A stretch of DNA of 64,000 bases, taken from contig JAGQTV010000111.1 of assembly GCA_020438845.1 (NCBI GenBank), positions 1 to 64,000 on the forward strand. The letters run 5' to 3'. Each line of letters starts with the position of its first letter. Position 1 is the stretch's first letter. The DNA is from Mycobacterium sp. Lineage in GTDB: Bacteria > Actinomycetota > Actinomycetes > Mycobacteriales > Mycobacteriaceae. The notes under the pieces are model-generated. The model worked only from the letters and a program-made list of their open reading frames with translations, was not told where the DNA came from and did no database searches. The position numbers were made by a program, and so were the translations under genes. Of the stretch, positions 9,729-18,337 are shown piece after piece.

Positions 9729-11765
9729 GTGACCCCTGCCTGCCGTCGCGTGGAACGCCCCTCTGACCTCACCGCCGAGTGGCTGACATCCGCACTGGGA
9801 GCAGGTGAAGTTGAGTCGTTCACCGTCGAACGCGTCGGCACCGGACAGATGAGCGAGTGTTACCGCGTCAGGCTGGCGTACAGGGACACCGAAAACAGGG
9901 GCACCGAAAACAGGGGCACCGAAACAGGGGGTTCCGGCCACAGCTGCGGCCCGTCCTCGGTCGTGCTCAAGGTAGCCGCCAGCGACCCGATGAGCCGTGG
10001 TACCGGGCATGCGCTTGGACTTTACGAGCGCGAGGTGAGGTTCTACGCCGAGGTAGCGCCGAGGATCGGTGGACCAGTCGCCCGCTGCTACCACGCCTCT
10101 TATGAGCCCGAAACCGGCGTTTTCACCCTGCTGCTCGATGACGCAGCACCGGCTGAGGTGGGCGACGAGATCCGCGGGGCGTCACTCGAGGAAGCCAGAC
10201 TGGCGCTGACTCAGCTGGGTCGTCTGCACGCCCCGCTGATGGGTCGCGAAAGCCCGGCGGAATGGCTTACCCGTGAGTCCCCGATGAACCAAGCGGTGAT
10301 CGCACAGTTGTTTGCCGGTTTCGCCGCCCGCTACGGCGATTCCATCCGGCCCGAGCAACGGCTGGTCTGCCAGCGTCTGGTCGACGGCTTCGATGCCTAC
10401 CTCGCCGAGGAGGCCGGTCCGGATCGGGTGAAGGGCCTCGTCCACGGTGACTACCGCCTCGACAACATGCTCTTCGGGCGTCCGGGCTCGCTACGTGAGC
10501 TGACGGTGGTGGACTGGCAGACCGTCACGTGGGGTCCGGCGATGACCGACGTCGCCTACTTCCTGGGCTGTGCGCTGCCGGTGGGGCAGCGCCGATCCCA
10601 CTACGACGAACTGCTCGCCACCTACCACGAAGGGCTGGGGGACAACCCGCCGGTAAGCCTGGAACAGGTCCGCGTAGGGGTCCGCCGGCAGAGTTTCTTC
10701 GGGGTGATGATGGCCATTGTCTCGTCGATGCTCGTGGAGCGCACCGAGCGCGGTGACGCGATGTTCCTGACCATGCTCGACCGGCACACCAGCCACGTCT
10801 TGGACACCGGCGCGCTGGAGATACTCCCGGCCGCCGCCCAACTGCAAGCTCTGCAACCGAATCCGGCCGACGAAGCGGCTCACACTCCCGGCGACGAGCC
10901 GCTCTGGAATGAGAGCTGGTACTGGGACTGGGCTGATCCCGAGCAGGGAGTCGGCGGCTGGATCAGGCTGGGACTCATCCCCAATCAGGGCCTCGCCTGG
11001 ATCAACGCGCTGGTGTGCGGGCCGGGGCTTCCCACCGTCGCACTACTGGACTTCCACGCGCCCGTGCCCGACGACCCGAACACCGTTCGAAGTGGCGAGA
11101 TCGAAATGCGCCACGGAACAACCGAACCGCTGCAGACCTACCGGGTGGAGGTCAGCGGCCCCGCATCGGCCTACGACGACCCGGCCGGACTGTTGCACGA
11201 GCAGCAGGGCCGCCCGGTGGACCTGTCGATGGCGCTGACCTGGACCACGACGGGCAACCCCTACGCCTACCGGATCACCACCCGCTACGAGATTCCTTGC
11301 ACGGTCAGCGGATCGGTGAGGGTCGACGGCAAGGAGTTTCGGTTCGACGCCGTTCCCGGCCAGCGCGACCACTCCCATGGCGTGCGGGACTGGTGGAGCA
11401 TGGACTGGGTCTGGAGCGCACTGCACCTCGAGGACGGCACCCACCTCCATGGCGTCGACCTGCGCATCCCGAACCTGCCACCGGTCAGTGTCGGCTATGT
11501 CCAGCCGCCGGGCGAACCGGTGATCGAAACCACCTCGGTGACTGCCGACGCCACGTTCGCCGAGAACGGGTTGCCGCTGGGCACTGTTTTGACCATGGAG
11601 CCCGGGCCGGTGCGGGTGGTCATCGACGTGCACGGTCAGGCGCCGGTGCGGCTGGTATCGCCCGACGGGCGGATCAGCTTCTTCCCGCGGGCCTGGGCGA
11701 CCGTCGAGACCGACGACGGCCGGCGCGGGGTGGGCTGGCTGGAGTGGAACCGCAACCAGCGCTGA
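9729..11765 (+). CDS. aminoglycoside-phosphotransferase-like kinase fused to a CrtC/AttH-like domain
   Basis: A 678-residue protein from the GTG at 9729. Residues ~1-370 form a phosphotransferase fold: LVHGDYRLDNMLF is the catalytic loop and VVDWQTVTWGPAMTD supplies the metal-binding aspartate. Residues ~390-678 form a beta-rich domain with ESWYWDWADP, then GQRDHSHGVRDWWSMDWVW, which resembles the CrtC/AttH-like lipocalin fold (DUF7064/7065 type). In mycobacteria these two modules are often seen side by side; here they are one chain. The substrate is unknown; a hydrophobic small molecule is a guess. An N-lobe loop carries three in-frame 15-base repeats. It follows lipT by 25 bases. Confidence 0.8.
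   Translation: MTPACRRVERPSDLTAEWLTSALGAGEVESFTVERVGTGQMSECYRVRLAYRDTENRGTENRGTETGGSGHSCGPSSVVLKVAASDPMSRGTGHALGLYEREVRFYAEVAPRIGGPVARCYHASYEPETGVFTLLLDDAAPAEVGDEIRGASLEEARLALTQLGRLHAPLMGRESPAEWLTRESPMNQAVIAQLFAGFAARYGDSIRPEQRLVCQRLVDGFDAYLAEEAGPDRVKGLVHGDYRLDNMLFGRPGSLRELTVVDWQTVTWGPAMTDVAYFLGCALPVGQRRSHYDELLATYHEGLGDNPPVSLEQVRVGVRRQSFFGVMMAIVSSMLVERTERGDAMFLTMLDRHTSHVLDTGALEILPAAAQLQALQPNPADEAAHTPGDEPLWNESWYWDWADPEQGVGGWIRLGLIPNQGLAWINALVCGPGLPTVALLDFHAPVPDDPNTVRSGEIEMRHGTTEPLQTYRVEVSGPASAYDDPAGLLHEQQGRPVDLSMALTWTTTGNPYAYRITTRYEIPCTVSGSVRVDGKEFRFDAVPGQRDHSHGVRDWWSMDWVWSALHLEDGTHLHGVDLRIPNLPPVSVGYVQPPGEPVIETTSVTADATFAENGLPLGTVLTMEPGPVRVVIDVHGQAPVRLVSPDGRISFFPRAWATVETDDGRRGVGWLEWNRNQR
9881..9930 (+). 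repeat. short tandem repeat inside the kinase fusion gene
   Basis: Three near-identical units of CAGGGGCACCGAAAA (15, 15 and 14 bases) starting at 9881, 9896 and 9911, followed by a partial CAGGGG. They encode TENRG repeats in the loop between the first beta strands of the kinase N-lobe. A change by one 15-base unit would keep the reading frame. Confidence 0.9.
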
Positions 11766-11780
11766 CCCCGAGCGCCGGCG

Positions 11781-12410
11781 TCAGCCCTTGACCACCTGCG
11801 TGCCGCCGGCCATCTCGTCGTGCTTGCCCTGCTTGGTCGGGCTGTTGTTGATGGTCACCGCGATCACGATGATGGCGATGAGGCCGAGAAGTCCGCCGAT
11901 GTAGGGCAGGATCGGCAGCAGGGTAAAGGCGTTGCGGATGGCCGACTGCCGGACGTCGGGCTTCGGGGCACCCCCGGGTCCGCGCACACTGAGGCCCAAC
12001 GCCATCTTGCCGATGGTGCGACTCTGGGTTACTTCCATCGCGACGAAGTAGACGAACATCAGCACGCCGGTGAACAAGCCGCTGACGAAGTATCGGCTGG
12101 AGGCGTCGAACATCGTCGACAGCAGGCCGGCGACGAGGCCCACGATGAGCCCGTCGATGATGCGGGCGCCGAAGCGGATACCGAGACCGCCGGGCTGCGC
12201 ACCCCAACCGGCGGGAGGCTGCTGCGGATACCCTCCAGGGCCGCCACCGTACGGGTTGGGCTGCGGCGGGGGATATGCCCCGGGCATCGGCTGCCCGTAG
12301 GGCTGCCCGTACGGCGGCGGGGGTGGAGGCGGGGGCGGATAGGACGGCTGGCTCTGCTGTCCGTAGGCGTTGGGATCTTGTGCGTTGGGATCGAAGCCAC
12401 CCGATGTCAT
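11781..12410 (-). CDS. RDD family membrane protein with Pro/Gly/Tyr-rich N-terminus
   Basis: A 209-residue protein. The first ~75 residues are a disordered Pro/Gln/Gly/Tyr-rich segment (a run of nine prolines, repeated YGQP). The remainder is an RDD domain with GIRFGARIIDGLIVG, then SRTIGKMALGL, and three hydrophobic segments ending around residue 190. RDD proteins are small membrane proteins, some of them transporters; many mycobacterial ones have this kind of Pro-rich cytoplasmic tail. The ATG at 12410 follows GGGTGAG and fits the domain; the open frame upstream lies over the divergent MBL gene and is not coding. The start codons of the two divergent genes are 45 bases apart. Confidence 0.88.
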   Translation of the reverse strand: MTSGGFDPNAQDPNAYGQQSQPSYPPPPPPPPPYGQPYGQPMPGAYPPPQPNPYGGGPGGYPQQPPAGWGAQPGGLGIRFGARIIDGLIVGLVAGLLSTMFDASSRYFVSGLFTGVLMFVYFVAMEVTQSRTIGKMALGLSVRGPGGAPKPDVRQSAIRNAFTLLPILPYIGGLLGLIAIIVIAVTINNSPTKQGKHDEMAGGTQVVKG

Positions 12411-12455
12411 CAACTCACCCTTCCGGTTCTGGATAGTGAAACCTAATCTACCGTC

Positions 12456-13184
12456 GTGGCCCTCGAGAACTACGACTGGGAGCGCCTGACCCCCGAGGTG
12501 TACCGGTGCCGGTTGCCGTTCCTCGATGTCACCGTCGGGCTGGTCATCGGTGTGACCGGCGTGCTGCTGGTGGACTGCGGCACCACGCTGGCCGAGGCCG
12601 CAGCAGTTGCCGACGATGTCGCCGAATTGACTGGCCGCGAAGTCACCCATCTGGTGATGACCCATCACCACTTCGACCATGTTTTGGGTTCCGGTGAGTT
12701 CACCGCCGCCGAGCACTACGCCGCTCCGGCCGTGGCGGCGGCACTGGGTACGGGAACCGACGCGGTCCGGGCCTACGCCCTGCAGTACGGTGCCGACCCC
12801 GACGAGATCGATAACGCCATCAACGCGCTGCGCGTACCCGACCACGTCGGCATGCATGCCCGCATCGACCTCGGCAACTGTGTTGCCCTGGTAGAGCATC
12901 CCGGCCCCGGCCATACCGACCACGACCTCGTCGTCGTCGTGCCCCCGGCCAGCCCCGACGAGCCCGTCGTCGTGTTCTGCGGTGATCTCATCGAAGAATC
13001 CGCAGACCCGGTCATCGACGAGGGCTCGCACCTGACGGCTTGGCCGTCGACCCTGGATGCGGTTCTCGGCTTGGGTGGCCCCGACGCGATCTACGTGCCG
13101 GGACACGGCGCGGTGGTGGACGCCGGTTTCGTTCGTGCGCAGCGCGATTGGCTTGCCGACAGGGGCCTCGCAGGCAAGGCCTGA
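12456..13184 (+). CDS. MBL-fold metallo-hydrolase
   Basis: A 242-residue metallo-beta-lactamase-fold hydrolase read from the GTG at 12456. The metal-binding signature is MTHHHFDHVLGSG (HxHxDH type); later metal ligands are in EHPGPGHTDHDLVV, FCGDLIEES and VPGHGAVV. It lacks a signal peptide and is of the short cytoplasmic type. The substrate cannot be inferred; glyoxalase II-like thioesters and other esters are common in the family. The start lies very close to the divergent RDD gene, so its transcript may be leaderless. It converges on the large fusion gene, three bases away. Confidence 0.88.
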   Translation: MALENYDWERLTPEVYRCRLPFLDVTVGLVIGVTGVLLVDCGTTLAEAAAVADDVAELTGREVTHLVMTHHHFDHVLGSGEFTAAEHYAAPAVAAALGTGTDAVRAYALQYGADPDEIDNAINALRVPDHVGMHARIDLGNCVALVEHPGPGHTDHDLVVVVPPASPDEPVVVFCGDLIEESADPVIDEGSHLTAWPSTLDAVLGLGGPDAIYVPGHGAVVDAGFVRAQRDWLADRGLAGKA

Positions 13185-13187
13185 GCT

Positions 13188-16124
13188 TCACCAACCGGTG
13201 CGCAGCACCCGGTCCAGCATCTCGACGAAGAAGTCGGCACCCTCCCGCGTCAGGCACATCGGCGGCTTCATCTTCAATACGTTCTGCCGGTCGCCGGTGG
13301 GCTGAACGATGACCCCGAGTTCGCGCATGCGCTCGCAGATTTCGGCCGTCTCCGAGACCGCCGGTTCTAGTGTGGAGCGGTCGCGAACCAGTTCGACGCC
13401 CATGTACAGCCCACTGCCGTGGACCGTTCCGATCAGCTCGTGCCGGGTGGCCAGTTCGTTGATCCGGGCCTTGAGGTGGTCACCGACCGCGAGCGCATTT
13501 TCCTGCAGGCGTTCCTGCTCGATGACGTCGAGCACCGTCAGCCCCACCACGCAGGACACCGGGCTACCGCCGGCCGAGGAGAAGAAGTAGCCCTGGCTGC
13601 GGTAGGCGTCGGCGATGGCTTTCGTGGTGATGACGGCACCGAGCGGCTGGCCGTTCCCCATCGCCTTGGCCACACACACGATGTCGGGCACGACGTCCTG
13701 CTGCTCGAATGCCCAGAACCAGCGGCCGGTGCGGCCGTAGCCAACCTGTACCTCGTCGGCGATGGCCAGGCCACCGGTCGCACGCACCGCGGCGTAGACG
13801 GCCTTGAGGTATCCGTCTGGCAGTGCCATGCCGCCGGCGTTGCCGTAGAACGGTTCGCAGAGGAACGCGGCCGGCGGATTGCCCTGGGCAGCAAGGCTTT
13901 CGATGATCGCGACGGCTTCGGGAGCGTACTTCGTGGCCTCGGCGCCGCGGTGCTGGCCGCGGTAGGCGTTGGGTGAGGGCACGGTATGGACCCACGGCGG
14001 GCGGGTGGTCAGGGCATTCGGGTTATCGGCGATCGAGGTGGAGATCGCGTCGGTGGCATAGGTCCAACCGTGGTAGGCCTCGGCGACGGCGACGATGTCG
14101 TGACGGCCGGTGGTGGCCATCGCCAGGCGCAGGGCCAGGTCGTCGGCTTCGGAGCCCGAGTTGACCAGGAACACGGTGTCCAACGGATCGGGCAAGGTGG
14201 CGGCAAGTCGTTCCGAGAGCGCCACCACTGCCGCGTAGTTGAAGCGGGAGTTGGTGTTCAGCCGGCGCCATTGGCGGGCGACGGCATCGGCCAGCACCGG
14301 GTGCCCGTGGCCGATCGCCGCGACGTTGTTGACCATGTCCAGGTAGACGCGGCCGTCGGTGGCGATGAGGTGTTCGCGCCAGCCTCGCTCGATGCGGGGC
14401 GGATTGTTGTAGTAGTGCTCCTGAACCAGGGCGAACGAGCGGGCCCGACGCTGGCGCAGCGAAAGGTTGTCGTCCACCGGTCGGACGGCGGGGGCCAGCC
14501 CGAGCAGCACCGCCGGGTCACTGACCTGATCCAGCCAGCCCGCCGAATACTCCGGGGTGACGAATGCCGGGACGTCGAGTTCCGGGCGACGACGGCACTG
14601 GATCCATACCGGGCCGGCTATGACGCCCAGGTCGGCCCCGGCGGAGACGCTCGACACCGCGTCGGGCCGCACGGCACCGCGTAGTTCCAACGTGCCCTCG
14701 GCTGCGGTCAGGGTGAGGATGCAACCGTCTCCGTCGGGGGACGAATCCACCACCCCCGACCATGGGGCACTCACCGTCAACTCACCCCTCGGCCACAGCT
14801 GCACACCGGTGGCGACCGTTGCGGGGGAGTAGGTGCTCAGCGTCGACGAGCGCGTCAACTGTGGATGCCCGAACGTCGTCACGACCGCAGCCGCCCCGTC
14901 CGCCAGAGCTTCTGCGGCCAACCGGTCCTCGCAGTCGGGGTCCAGCCACGCCCCGCCGTCGACGGCGTCGGACTCCGCGGACAGATCCAGGTTCACCACA
15001 GTTGCCGGATCGAGCCCGGCGATCAGCGCAACCCCCGCGGCGATCGGCTCGACCGGGTGCGCAACACCCAGAGCGTGGCGGATCTGGGCCGTCATCGCCT
15101 CGGAGGGAAAGTGGGTGGCGCGCTCGAAGATCTGCCACTCGTGGTCGATTCGCTCACTGGCGTAGGCGTTGTCGGCGTCGATCGAGGTTTGATGCACGCC
15201 GCTGACCACCACCACGGCGGCGCGCAACACCACGAGCGGCCACAGTGCCCCGACTTCGGCGGGGCTCAGCGGCCGTACCGCATGGAAGGCCTCGATCGCC
15301 GGCATCGCCGTCGCCGGTTCGCCACCTTCGTGGTGCAGCACCCCCGACACCGTGACCGCCAGTTCGCCGACCGTCCAGGACCGCATCAAATCACCGAAGT
15401 CGATCACACCGTCGGGGTGGCCGCGAAGGTCGTGGCTGTCCGGGGCGCCGCACACCACGTTGTCACCGGTGATGTCGCCGTGGATCACCTGGACCGGTAG
15501 ATCCTCGGCCAGGCCGGCCACCGTCCGCCAGGCCGATTCGGCTGCTGCCTCGACGGCCTCGCGGCGGTGGACATCGGTGATGTGGGGGGCCAGCGCCTCG
15601 ATGGTGCGAATGGCGTGGCGCAGGTCCCACTGCAGAACCCGGTCCACACCGGGATGCTCAAAGTTGGCAAGGGCGCGGCAGATTCTTCCGGCAAGCGCTC
15701 CCATTGCCGCCACCCGGGGCGGGTTCAGGTATCCGTCTCCGCTCAGGGTACCGCCCGGCAGGAACCTCAAAATCCTTGCATACAAAGGAGTTCCGCCACC
15801 GATACGGGCGATCGGGGTGGTGTCGGGGAGTTCAAGATTCTTTGCCGTCCGGATGCCTTCACCGGCCGCGATGAATGCCGCAGCCGCGTCCTGGGCCTCC
15901 AGTTCGACGCGACTGAACGCCGGGTTGGCGATCTTGAGCACGCCGATCACCTCGCCGGAGGACCGGCGCAGCAGAAAGTTGGCATCCTGCTGGCTTCCGA
16001 GTGCAGTAGCGGTCGCCACCAGACCGAAATGCTCCGCCGCGATCGCCTCGGCCTGCTCGGGGGAAACCGCCGGGACCGGGAGTTCGGCGGTCTCAAAGAA
16101 GTCGAACGTGGTCACCGGAGTCAC
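13188..16124 (-). CDS. kinase / M23-like / class III aminotransferase fusion (phospholyase-like)
   Basis: A 978-residue three-part protein. Residues ~30-330 are a phosphotransferase (catalytic loop VIHGDITGDNVV, metal site VIDFGDLMRSW). Residues ~430-540 are a beta-rich peptidase-M23-like domain without visible zinc ligands. Residues ~560-978 are a PLP class III aminotransferase with FLVNSGSEADDLALRL, AIADEVQVGYGRTG and the PLP lysine K820 in CVAKAMGNGQPLG. Known relatives of the last domain include the phosphoethanolamine and phosphohydroxylysine ammonio-lyases, so phosphorylation followed by elimination of phosphate and ammonia by the same chain is a plausible inference; transamination remains possible. 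Divergent from pncA, with 30 bases between starts. Confidence 0.87.
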   Translation of the reverse strand: MTPVTTFDFFETAELPVPAVSPEQAEAIAAEHFGLVATATALGSQQDANFLLRRSSGEVIGVLKIANPAFSRVELEAQDAAAAFIAAGEGIRTAKNLELPDTTPIARIGGGTPLYARILRFLPGGTLSGDGYLNPPRVAAMGALAGRICRALANFEHPGVDRVLQWDLRHAIRTIEALAPHITDVHRREAVEAAAESAWRTVAGLAEDLPVQVIHGDITGDNVVCGAPDSHDLRGHPDGVIDFGDLMRSWTVGELAVTVSGVLHHEGGEPATAMPAIEAFHAVRPLSPAEVGALWPLVVLRAAVVVVSGVHQTSIDADNAYASERIDHEWQIFERATHFPSEAMTAQIRHALGVAHPVEPIAAGVALIAGLDPATVVNLDLSAESDAVDGGAWLDPDCEDRLAAEALADGAAAVVTTFGHPQLTRSSTLSTYSPATVATGVQLWPRGELTVSAPWSGVVDSSPDGDGCILTLTAAEGTLELRGAVRPDAVSSVSAGADLGVIAGPVWIQCRRRPELDVPAFVTPEYSAGWLDQVSDPAVLLGLAPAVRPVDDNLSLRQRRARSFALVQEHYYNNPPRIERGWREHLIATDGRVYLDMVNNVAAIGHGHPVLADAVARQWRRLNTNSRFNYAAVVALSERLAATLPDPLDTVFLVNSGSEADDLALRLAMATTGRHDIVAVAEAYHGWTYATDAISTSIADNPNALTTRPPWVHTVPSPNAYRGQHRGAEATKYAPEAVAIIESLAAQGNPPAAFLCEPFYGNAGGMALPDGYLKAVYAAVRATGGLAIADEVQVGYGRTGRWFWAFEQQDVVPDIVCVAKAMGNGQPLGAVITTKAIADAYRSQGYFFSSAGGSPVSCVVGLTVLDVIEQERLQENALAVGDHLKARINELATRHELIGTVHGSGLYMGVELVRDRSTLEPAVSETAEICERMRELGVIVQPTGDRQNVLKMKPPMCLTREGADFFVEMLDRVLRTGW

Positions 16125-16154
16125 TTTAACTACCAGACGGATAACCTGGGACGA

Positions 16155-16700
16155 ATGCGGGCTCTTGTGATCGTGGACGTTCAGAACGATTTCTGTGAGG
16201 GCGGATCGCTGGCCGTAGCGGGCGGGTCGGCCGTCGTCGCGAAGATCAACGCGCTACTGACTCAACGCCGTCACGACCATGTCGTGGCGACCAAGGATTT
16301 CCATGTCGAACCGGGCGCGCACTTCGCCGAAAATCCCGACTACGTCGACTCATGGCCGCGGCACTGCGTGGCCGGCACAACGGGTTCCGACTTCCATCCC
16401 GACCTGGACACCACACGGGTCGAGGCCGTGTTCCACAAGGGCGCCCATTCAGCGGCCTACAGCGGCTTCGAAGGTGTCTCCGACGGTGTGACCCTGGTGG
16501 ACTGGTTGCGGGGCAAGGGCGTCGTGGCGGTCGACGTCGTGGGCATCGCGACCGACTACTGCGTCCGAGCCACCGCTCAGGACGCGGTGGCCCACGGTTT
16601 CCAAACCCGGGTGCTGGTCGACCTCACGGCCGGTGTCGCGCCCGACAGCACCCGGGCCGCACTCGACCAGATGCGTTCAGCCGGAGTGACACTGGCCTGA
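16155..16700 (+). CDS. pncA: nicotinamidase / pyrazinamidase
   Basis: A 181-residue isochorismatase-fold amidase converting nicotinamide to nicotinate for NAD salvage; the M. tuberculosis enzyme activates pyrazinamide. The catalytic triad is visible as Asp8 (IVDVQNDF), Lys95 (VFHKGAHSAAYSG) and Cys136 (GIATDYCVRATA). Metal ligands Asp48, His50, His56 and His70 are present. Position 135 is Tyr where M. tuberculosis has His137, a normal variant in the wider family. The chain is about five residues shorter at the C-terminus than the 186-residue M. tuberculosis protein. The stop codon sits inside a short tandem repeat array. Confidence 0.96.
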   Translation: MRALVIVDVQNDFCEGGSLAVAGGSAVVAKINALLTQRRHDHVVATKDFHVEPGAHFAENPDYVDSWPRHCVAGTTGSDFHPDLDTTRVEAVFHKGAHSAAYSGFEGVSDGVTLVDWLRGKGVVAVDVVGIATDYCVRATAQDAVAHGFQTRVLVDLTAGVAPDSTRAALDQMRSAGVTLA

Positions 16701-16752
16701 TTCTTAGGGGGCCTGATTCTTAGGGGGGCCTGATCCTTCGGGGACCTGATCA
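16694..16752. repeat. four-unit tandem array spanning the convergent pncA and dedA stops
   Basis: CCTGATTCTTAGGGGG-like units begin at 16696, 16712, 16729 and 16745 (periods 16, 17 and 16). The first two are nearly identical and the last two diverged. The pncA TGA lies in unit 1 and the dedA TGA (reverse strand) lies in unit 4, so the array fills the whole gap between the convergent genes. Confidence 0.85.
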
Positions 16753-17406
16753 TTTGGCGTGTCGCAGGGTTTCCCAGTCGTGTTCGGCTTCCAACTGCTC
16801 GATGAGGGCACGAGTGCGGTCCTTGAGCAGCACGGTCACTCCGATGCCGACGAGCAATCCGACCACCAACGCCACCCACGAGAACCGCGACAGCCACTTC
16901 TCGGCTGCCAGTCCGAGGAAGTACACGACGGCGGTGGTGCCGCCCGCCCAGCAGATCGCCCCGGAGGCGTTGGCGGCCAGGAAATAGGGGTAACGCATGC
17001 GGAGCGCGCCGGCCAACGGGCCGGCCAGGATCCGCAGCAGGGCGATGAAACGTCCGAAGAACACCGCCCACACTCCCCACCGCGTGAAAAGCTGCTTCGC
17101 CAGCGCGACGTGCCCGGGTCCGAAGTGTTTCGGGAAGCGACGCCCGAGTCGCTCGAACAGCGACATGCCGAATCGCCGGCCGATGCTGTAGCCGATCGAG
17201 TCGCCGATGATGGCACCGGTGATCGCGGCCCCTGCGACCCAGACCGGGTCGATGCCCAGGGTGTCCCGGGTGGACATCACCGCGGCGCTCACCAGGATGA
17301 TCTCACCGGGCAGCGGTATGCCGAGGCTTTCAAAGCCGATAACCAGACCGACCGTCAGGTACACCGCAAGCGGCGGGATGGTTTGCAGCAGCGCTTCAAC
17401 GTTCAC
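16750..17406 (-). CDS. DedA family membrane protein
   Basis: A 218-residue integral membrane protein of the DedA (VTT/SNARE-associated) family, whose members act in lipid-carrier flipping and membrane homeostasis. The signature FESLGIPLPGEIILVSAAV lies near residue 25, and FGRFIALLRILAGPLAGALR with its paired arginines near residue 120. Four to five hydrophobic segments are visible. The C-terminus is basic and acidic (EQLEAEHDWETLRH). The stop overlaps a tandem repeat array shared with pncA. It is upstream-adjacent to, but probably separate from, the ABC operon on the same strand (57-base gap). Confidence 0.92.
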   Translation of the reverse strand: MNVEALLQTIPPLAVYLTVGLVIGFESLGIPLPGEIILVSAAVMSTRDTLGIDPVWVAGAAITGAIIGDSIGYSIGRRFGMSLFERLGRRFPKHFGPGHVALAKQLFTRWGVWAVFFGRFIALLRILAGPLAGALRMRYPYFLAANASGAICWAGGTTAVVYFLGLAAEKWLSRFSWVALVVGLLVGIGVTVLLKDRTRALIEQLEAEHDWETLRHAK

Positions 17407-17463
17407 AGGGCCTTCCAGTTCACGGTTGCCCCCATCGGTTGCTCCAAGTTCACTCAGGCCACG

Positions 17464-18303
17464 CTAGACGGTGACCCGCTTGCGTCGGTACAAGGTGCCT
17501 GCGACCAGCAGGATCAGGCTGATCACCAGAATGCCGGTGGCCAGGACGTTGATCTGCGGCGGCACCGCGGCCTTGGTGGCCGCATTCACATAGAGCGGGT
17601 AGGTGACCGTCGAGCCGCTGACGAAGTAGGTGATGATGAAGTCGTCGAGTGACAGCGCGAAGGACAGCATGCCCGCGGCGACGATCCCCGGAACGATCAG
17701 CGGCAGGGTCACCTTGAAGAATGTCCGAGTAGGGCTGGCCCCGAGGTCGAGCGAGGCGTCTTCCAGCGTCCAGTCGAAGCCGCGGATCCGGGCCCGCACC
17801 GTCATCGCGATGAAGCTGATCTCGAAGGCGACGTGCGCGATCAGGACCGTCACATAGCCGGTGGGCCAGCCCAGGCCGAGGAACAGCGTCAGCAGTGACG
17901 CACCCATGACCACCTCCGGCGAGGTCAGCGGCAGCACCAGGAAGGTGTCCACCGCAGTGCGGCCGCGGAAGCGTTGCCGCACCAGGGCTATGGCAACGAG
18001 CGTGCCGAATACTAGTGCAATGGCCGTCGACACCGCTGCCACGTTGATGCTGAGTTTGAGGGCATTGGTCAGTGCCGGGTACTTGAACGGGTGCGCCCAG
18101 TTGTCCAGGGTGAAGCCCTGCCAGGTGTAGTTGAACTTGCCGGCGGGCTTGTTGAACGAGAAGACGATGATCACCAGGATCGGCAGGAACAGAAACAGCA
18201 GCGTCAGTCCTGCGAGGATCCGCAGTACGAGGTCGCCCAGCCTGAAGGTACCGCGGAAGTTACGTCCCGGCGTCGCCAGCTCGGTAACGGCCGCCGTCGT
18301 CAT
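17464..18303 (-). CDS. polyamine-type ABC transporter permease (PotC-like)
   Basis: A 279-residue inner-membrane permease with a start-proximal helix (LRILAGLTLLFLFLPILVII) and about five further membrane segments. The EAA loop that docks on the ATPase reads LEDASLDLGASPTRTFFKVT, with LPLIVPGIVAAG after it. Order and family match PotC of the spermidine/putrescine importer class. It is the last gene of a four-gene operon transcribed leftward: ATPase, binding protein, PotB-like, PotC-like. The exact substrate (polyamine or another small cation) is not fixed by sequence. Confidence 0.9.
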   Translation of the reverse strand: MTTAAVTELATPGRNFRGTFRLGDLVLRILAGLTLLFLFLPILVIIVFSFNKPAGKFNYTWQGFTLDNWAHPFKYPALTNALKLSINVAAVSTAIALVFGTLVAIALVRQRFRGRTAVDTFLVLPLTSPEVVMGASLLTLFLGLGWPTGYVTVLIAHVAFEISFIAMTVRARIRGFDWTLEDASLDLGASPTRTFFKVTLPLIVPGIVAAGMLSFALSLDDFIITYFVSGSTVTYPLYVNAATKAAVPPQINVLATGILVISLILLVAGTLYRRKRVTV

Positions 18304-18337
18304 GCCGCGCCTTCCCGAATCCGGCCCACAGGGGTGT

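Noticed and set aside
16155..16700. PncA Tyr135 in place of M. tuberculosis His137 as a loss-of-function change
   Set aside because: TDYCV is the common form in the wider family, and all triad and metal residues are intact.
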